The notes beneath the pieces were generated by a model. It was not told the DNA's origin and did not search any database. It saw only the letters and a program-made list of their open reading frames with translations. The position numbers and the translations under genes are program-made. A stretch of DNA of 64,000 nucleotides from an uncultured Acetatifactor sp. (lineage in GTDB: Bacteria > Bacillota > Clostridia > Lachnospirales > Lachnospiraceae), in NCBI GenBank assembly GCA_910588225.1, contig CAJUQT010000009.1, positions 22,881 to 86,880 of the forward strand, written 5' to 3'. Of the stretch, positions 61,003-64,000 are shown in pieces. Positions within the stretch are counted from its first letter, which is position 1. Every line of letters starts with the position of its first letter.

Positions 61003-62268
61003 ATGGGATATTTGGTGGGAATTATTGGCGGAGGGGCCGCCGGATTGACAGCGGCTATTGCGGCGGCGTGTAAAGGTGCGCAGGTTACACTGCTTGAGAG
61101 GAACGACAGACCAGGAAAGAAGCTGCTGGCTACCGGAAACGGAAAATGTAATCTGGGGAATGAGAATTTAAGTCTGGATAAGTATTATACGGGAGAACCG
61201 GATTTTCTGAAGGGCTGTCTGAAGCGATTCGGCACCGCGGAGACGAAGGCTTTTTTTGAAGGAATCGGTATGATGCTGAAAAGTAAAAACGGTTATTTGT
61301 ATCCCATAAGCGAACAGGCCTCCACGGTGCTGGATGTGCTGCGCTATGAGGCAGCGGCTCTGGGAGTCGCATTTGTGACGGGATGTAAAGCAGATAATGT
61401 TGAAATGCTTCCCGGAGGCGGGATATGTGTGAGGGGAGACGGAAAACAGTTTTCCTTTGACCGTGTTATTCTTACCTGCGGAGGAAGAGCCGCACCTAAA
61501 ACCGGATCTGACGGCAGCGGTTATCTGCTGGCGCAACGTTTAGGACACAGCATCATTCCAACAGTTCCGGCGCTTGTACAGCTGAAATGCAGGGAAGATT
61601 ATCTGAAGTCGGTGTCCGGAGTCAGGACAGATGCTTTGGTGACTGTGTTGCGGCGGGGAAAAGTGCAGGTTCGGGAGAGAGGGGAACTACAGCTGACAGA
61701 TTACGGGATTTCCGGAATTCCTGTATTTCAGCTCAGCCGGGTGGTTAATTACATATTAAAGGAAGAGCGTGAAGTGGAGATTGTCATTGACTTTCTGCCG
61801 GATGAAACCCGGGAATCTTTTGAGGCTATATGCAGGAACAGAGCTTTCCTGGGGAAGAAGCGAACAGTGGAAGAATTTTTCACGGGAATGCTTCACAAGA
61901 AACTGATGATGCTTTTTATCCGGCTGGCAGATCTGAAAGCCACAGAATCCATGGCGGCTGCGGACAGGGAAAAAATACGCCGGATTTATGCGCTCTGCAG
62001 AAGCTGGAAGCTTCATGTGACGGGAAGTAATTCCTATGATAACGCACAGGTATGTGCCGGCGGAGTGCCGCTGGCCGAGGTGACAGAGCAGATGGAATCG
62101 AAAATGGCCTCCGGGATTTATCTGGCGGGAGAGATACTGGATGTGGACGGAAAATGTGGAGGATATAATCTGCAATGGGCCTGGTGCAGCGGATATCTGG
62201 CGGGAAGCGCAGCGGCAGGGGAATTCGGACGCAGGGAGGAAAGCGGCAGAGCGCACCAGCACAAATGA
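61003..62268 (+). CDS. HI0933-family FAD/NAD(P)-dependent oxidoreductase
   Basis: A flavoprotein of 421 residues. The FAD-binding Rossmann motif is GIIGGGAAGLTAAIAAA with the ERNDRPGKKLLATGNGKCNL segment, and the closing motif is GEILDVDGKCGGYNLQWAWCSG. This is the HI0933/YhiN (COG2081) family, of unknown physiological substrate. ATG 61003 has AGAGGAG upstream, 21 bases after the previous gene. Confidence 0.92.
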   Translation: MGYLVGIIGGGAAGLTAAIAAACKGAQVTLLERNDRPGKKLLATGNGKCNLGNENLSLDKYYTGEPDFLKGCLKRFGTAETKAFFEGIGMMLKSKNGYLYPISEQASTVLDVLRYEAAALGVAFVTGCKADNVEMLPGGGICVRGDGKQFSFDRVILTCGGRAAPKTGSDGSGYLLAQRLGHSIIPTVPALVQLKCREDYLKSVSGVRTDALVTVLRRGKVQVRERGELQLTDYGISGIPVFQLSRVVNYILKEEREVEIVIDFLPDETRESFEAICRNRAFLGKKRTVEEFFTGMLHKKLMMLFIRLADLKATESMAAADREKIRRIYALCRSWKLHVTGSNSYDNAQVCAGGVPLAEVTEQMESKMASGIYLAGEILDVDGKCGGYNLQWAWCSGYLAGSAAAGEFGRREESGRAHQHK

Positions 62269-62344
62269 CAAATGCAGATGCGGCGTTTCCTGGAAGATCG
62301 GATGTTGAAGATGATAGGTATAGGGAAAATAAGGGGACAGATTT

Positions 62345-64000
62345 ATGCTCAGAGTCAATCAGATAAAGATACGGCCGGGGCATTTGGAGGCGGACTTACG
62401 GAAGAAAGCGGCAGGAATCTTACGGATTCCTGAATCAGATATAATGGAGATGGAGATTGTTCGAAGGTCCATAGACGCCAGGAAAAAACCGGAGATTTTT
62501 TATACTTATACACTGGATGTGGCAGTGAAAAGAGAAGATAAGGTATTGCGAGGATTCCGTGGAAAGGAAAATCAGGTGTGCAAAGCACCGAAATTTATTT
62601 ACAGGTTTCCCGGAGCCGACAGTCATGTGCCATTCTGCCTGCCTGAAATCAACGGGCAGATGAAATCTCCTGTAATAGTGGGAGCAGGTCCTGCCGGATT
62701 GTTTTGCGCATATTTTTTGGCGCTGCATGGTTACCGCCCTGTTCTTCTGGAACGGGGAAAATGTGTGGAGGAGCGTCAGCGGGATGTGGAAGCCTTCTGG
62801 GCTGGCGGAAAATTAAATCCCGATTCCAATGTACAGTTTGGGGAAGGCGGAGCAGGCGCTTTTTCCGACGGAAAACTGAATACGTTGGTAAAGGACAGGG
62901 AAGGTCGAATTCATATAGTGCTGGAGACACTTGTGAAGTTTGGCGCCGACAAAAAGATTCTCTATGAGGCGAAACCTCATATAGGGACAGATGTGATCTG
63001 CAATGTGGTCAGGGCTATGCGGGAGGAAATCATCCGCCTGGGCGGGCAGGTACGTTTTGAAAGCCGGATGACAGATATTCGTACAGATCAGGAGCGTGTG
63101 ACAGGCATCGTTCTGGAAAGCGGAGAGCTGCTGAACTGTGAGCAGCTGATTTTGGCCATTGGCCACAGTGCAAGAGATACTTTTTTCATGCTTCATGGAA
63201 AAAGTGTTCCAATGGAAGCGAAAGCCTTTGCCGTGGGGCTTAGAGCGGAACATCCGCAGTCTGTGATTAATCTGAGTCAGTATGGTACGGCGGAGGTGGG
63301 CGTGCTGGGAGCGGCTCCCTATAAGGTGACGGCAAAAGCGAAGAACGGCAGAGGTGTGTATTCTTTCTGTATGTGTCCCGGCGGCTATGTGGTGAATGCC
63401 TCTTCCGAAGAGGGCAGGCTGGCGGTAAACGGAATGAGTTACAGCAGGCGTGACGGGAAAAATGCCAACAGTGCCATTATTGTGACAGTGACGCCGGAAG
63501 ATTTCAGTGACGAAGGACCGCTGGCAGGAATTACATTTCAGAGACAGCTGGAGGAAAAAGCATATGCTCTGGGACAGGGGAAAATTCCGGTACAGAGATA
63601 TTCGGATTTTAAGCGTCAGGTGGATGGAAAAGCAAATATAGATGGAAATGACAAAAGTATTTTGTACAAAGAGACCGGCGTCGTTTTTACCCGGCACTTG
63701 AAAAGCCAGAAGGACAGAACAGATGAGATAATGCCTCAGAGCAAGGGAATGTACCAATGGGCAGACGTAAGCAGGATTCTTCCGGAAGCCTGCAATCAGG
63801 CCATAGTGGACGGTATGGAAGCATTCGGAAGACAAATTGCGGGATTTAACAGAACGGATGTATGTCTGTCGGGAGTGGAAAGCAGAACTTCTTCCCCGGT
63901 GAGAATTCTGCGGGACGATACAATGCAGTCTAAGGTCAGAGGACTTTATCCCTGCGGGGAGGGCGCAGGCTATGCCGGAGGAATCGTTTCTGCCGCCGCA
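62345..64000 (+). CDS. FAD-dependent dehydrogenase (COG2509), cut by the window end
   Basis: A flavoprotein of at least 552 residues that continues past the end of the window, where the frame is still open. The FAD motif is VIVGAGPAGLFCAYFLA; further typical blocks are GEGGAGAFSDGKLNT, GHSARDTFFML and the C-terminal LYPCGEGAGYAGGIVSAAA, so only a few residues are missing. COG2509 proteins are uncharacterised dehydrogenases common in Firmicutes. ATG 62345 has AGGGGACAG upstream; the gap after the previous gene is 76 bases. Confidence 0.9.
   Translation, partial: MLRVNQIKIRPGHLEADLRKKAAGILRIPESDIMEMEIVRRSIDARKKPEIFYTYTLDVAVKREDKVLRGFRGKENQVCKAPKFIYRFPGADSHVPFCLPEINGQMKSPVIVGAGPAGLFCAYFLALHGYRPVLLERGKCVEERQRDVEAFWAGGKLNPDSNVQFGEGGAGAFSDGKLNTLVKDREGRIHIVLETLVKFGADKKILYEAKPHIGTDVICNVVRAMREEIIRLGGQVRFESRMTDIRTDQERVTGIVLESGELLNCEQLILAIGHSARDTFFMLHGKSVPMEAKAFAVGLRAEHPQSVINLSQYGTAEVGVLGAAPYKVTAKAKNGRGVYSFCMCPGGYVVNASSEEGRLAVNGMSYSRRDGKNANSAIIVTVTPEDFSDEGPLAGITFQRQLEEKAYALGQGKIPVQRYSDFKRQVDGKANIDGNDKSILYKETGVVFTRHLKSQKDRTDEIMPQSKGMYQWADVSRILPEACNQAIVDGMEAFGRQIAGFNRTDVCLSGVESRTSSPVRILRDDTMQSKVRGLYPCGEGAGYAGGIVSAAA

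Noticed and set aside
62813..63835. A 340-codon minus-strand frame near the window end
   Set aside because: It opposes the COG2509 flavoprotein, which continues to the window edge and has clear FAD motifs.
1..64000. CRISPR array, tRNA or rRNA genes, insertion sequences, prophage
   Set aside because: No regularly spaced repeats, cloverleaf genes, transposase, integrase or phage structural genes were seen.

Overview
The window reads as a chromosomal segment of a spore-forming anaerobic Clostridia member, most likely a Lachnospiraceae gut bacterium. The gene order ylxM-ffh-rpsP-khpA-rimM-trmD-rplS-lepB-rbgA-lepB-rnhB is the Firmicutes core cluster. The sporulation genes yqfC and yqfD precede phoH-ybeY, and a LysM-GH18 spore-germination type protein is present. 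The sensor kinases, lipoproteins and CUT1 sugar importers look clostridial. I see no tRNA, rRNA, CRISPR array, insertion sequence or prophage. The species assignment is inference from gene content only.

Layout. 96-2288: threonine deaminase and a YitT-family membrane protein. 2419-8970: an envelope-sensing module of response regulator, histidine kinase, lipoprotein, ABC ATPase and a double-length ABC permease. 8987-20296: the accessory part, a glycan-use locus made of an IclR regulator, a divergent DapA/NanA-type aldolase, a CUT1 importer without its own ATPase, and three hydrolase-like proteins that have no signal peptide (two BNR propellers and one GH106-like enzyme). It has a consensus promoter with a large palindromic operator and an unusual foldback repeat between the binding-protein gene and the first propeller gene.

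20377-31808: the translation, secretion and ribosome-assembly cluster, ending with orphan FliK-like and FlhB-C-like proteins, YraN and PgeF. Its most unusual gene is a TrmD fused to a complete GNAT acetyltransferase. 31901-35323: a second two-component system. 35436-43170: PRPP synthetase family, a DUF512 radical-SAM protein, der, plsY, gpsA, an acyltransferase-3 protein and metF. 43284-48068: a MoxR/VWA pair, tyrS, a wrecked MBOAT gene and a class II Fic protein. 48246-54015: recD2, nth, the LysM-GH18 protein and a GT39-like membrane protein. 54048-64000: pdp, yqfC, yqfD, phoH, ybeY, a flippase, a BofC-like protein and two flavoproteins, the last cut by the window end.

Best candidates for something undescribed are the IclR-controlled locus, in which imported glycan appears to be broken down inside the cell by propeller proteins plus a GH106-like enzyme, and the TrmD-GNAT fusion. 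Also notable are three non-coding elements: the A-A'-A foldback at 14889-15039, the 77-base inverted repeat at 35361-35437, and a hairpin that overlaps the stop codons of two unrelated genes with compensatory base changes.
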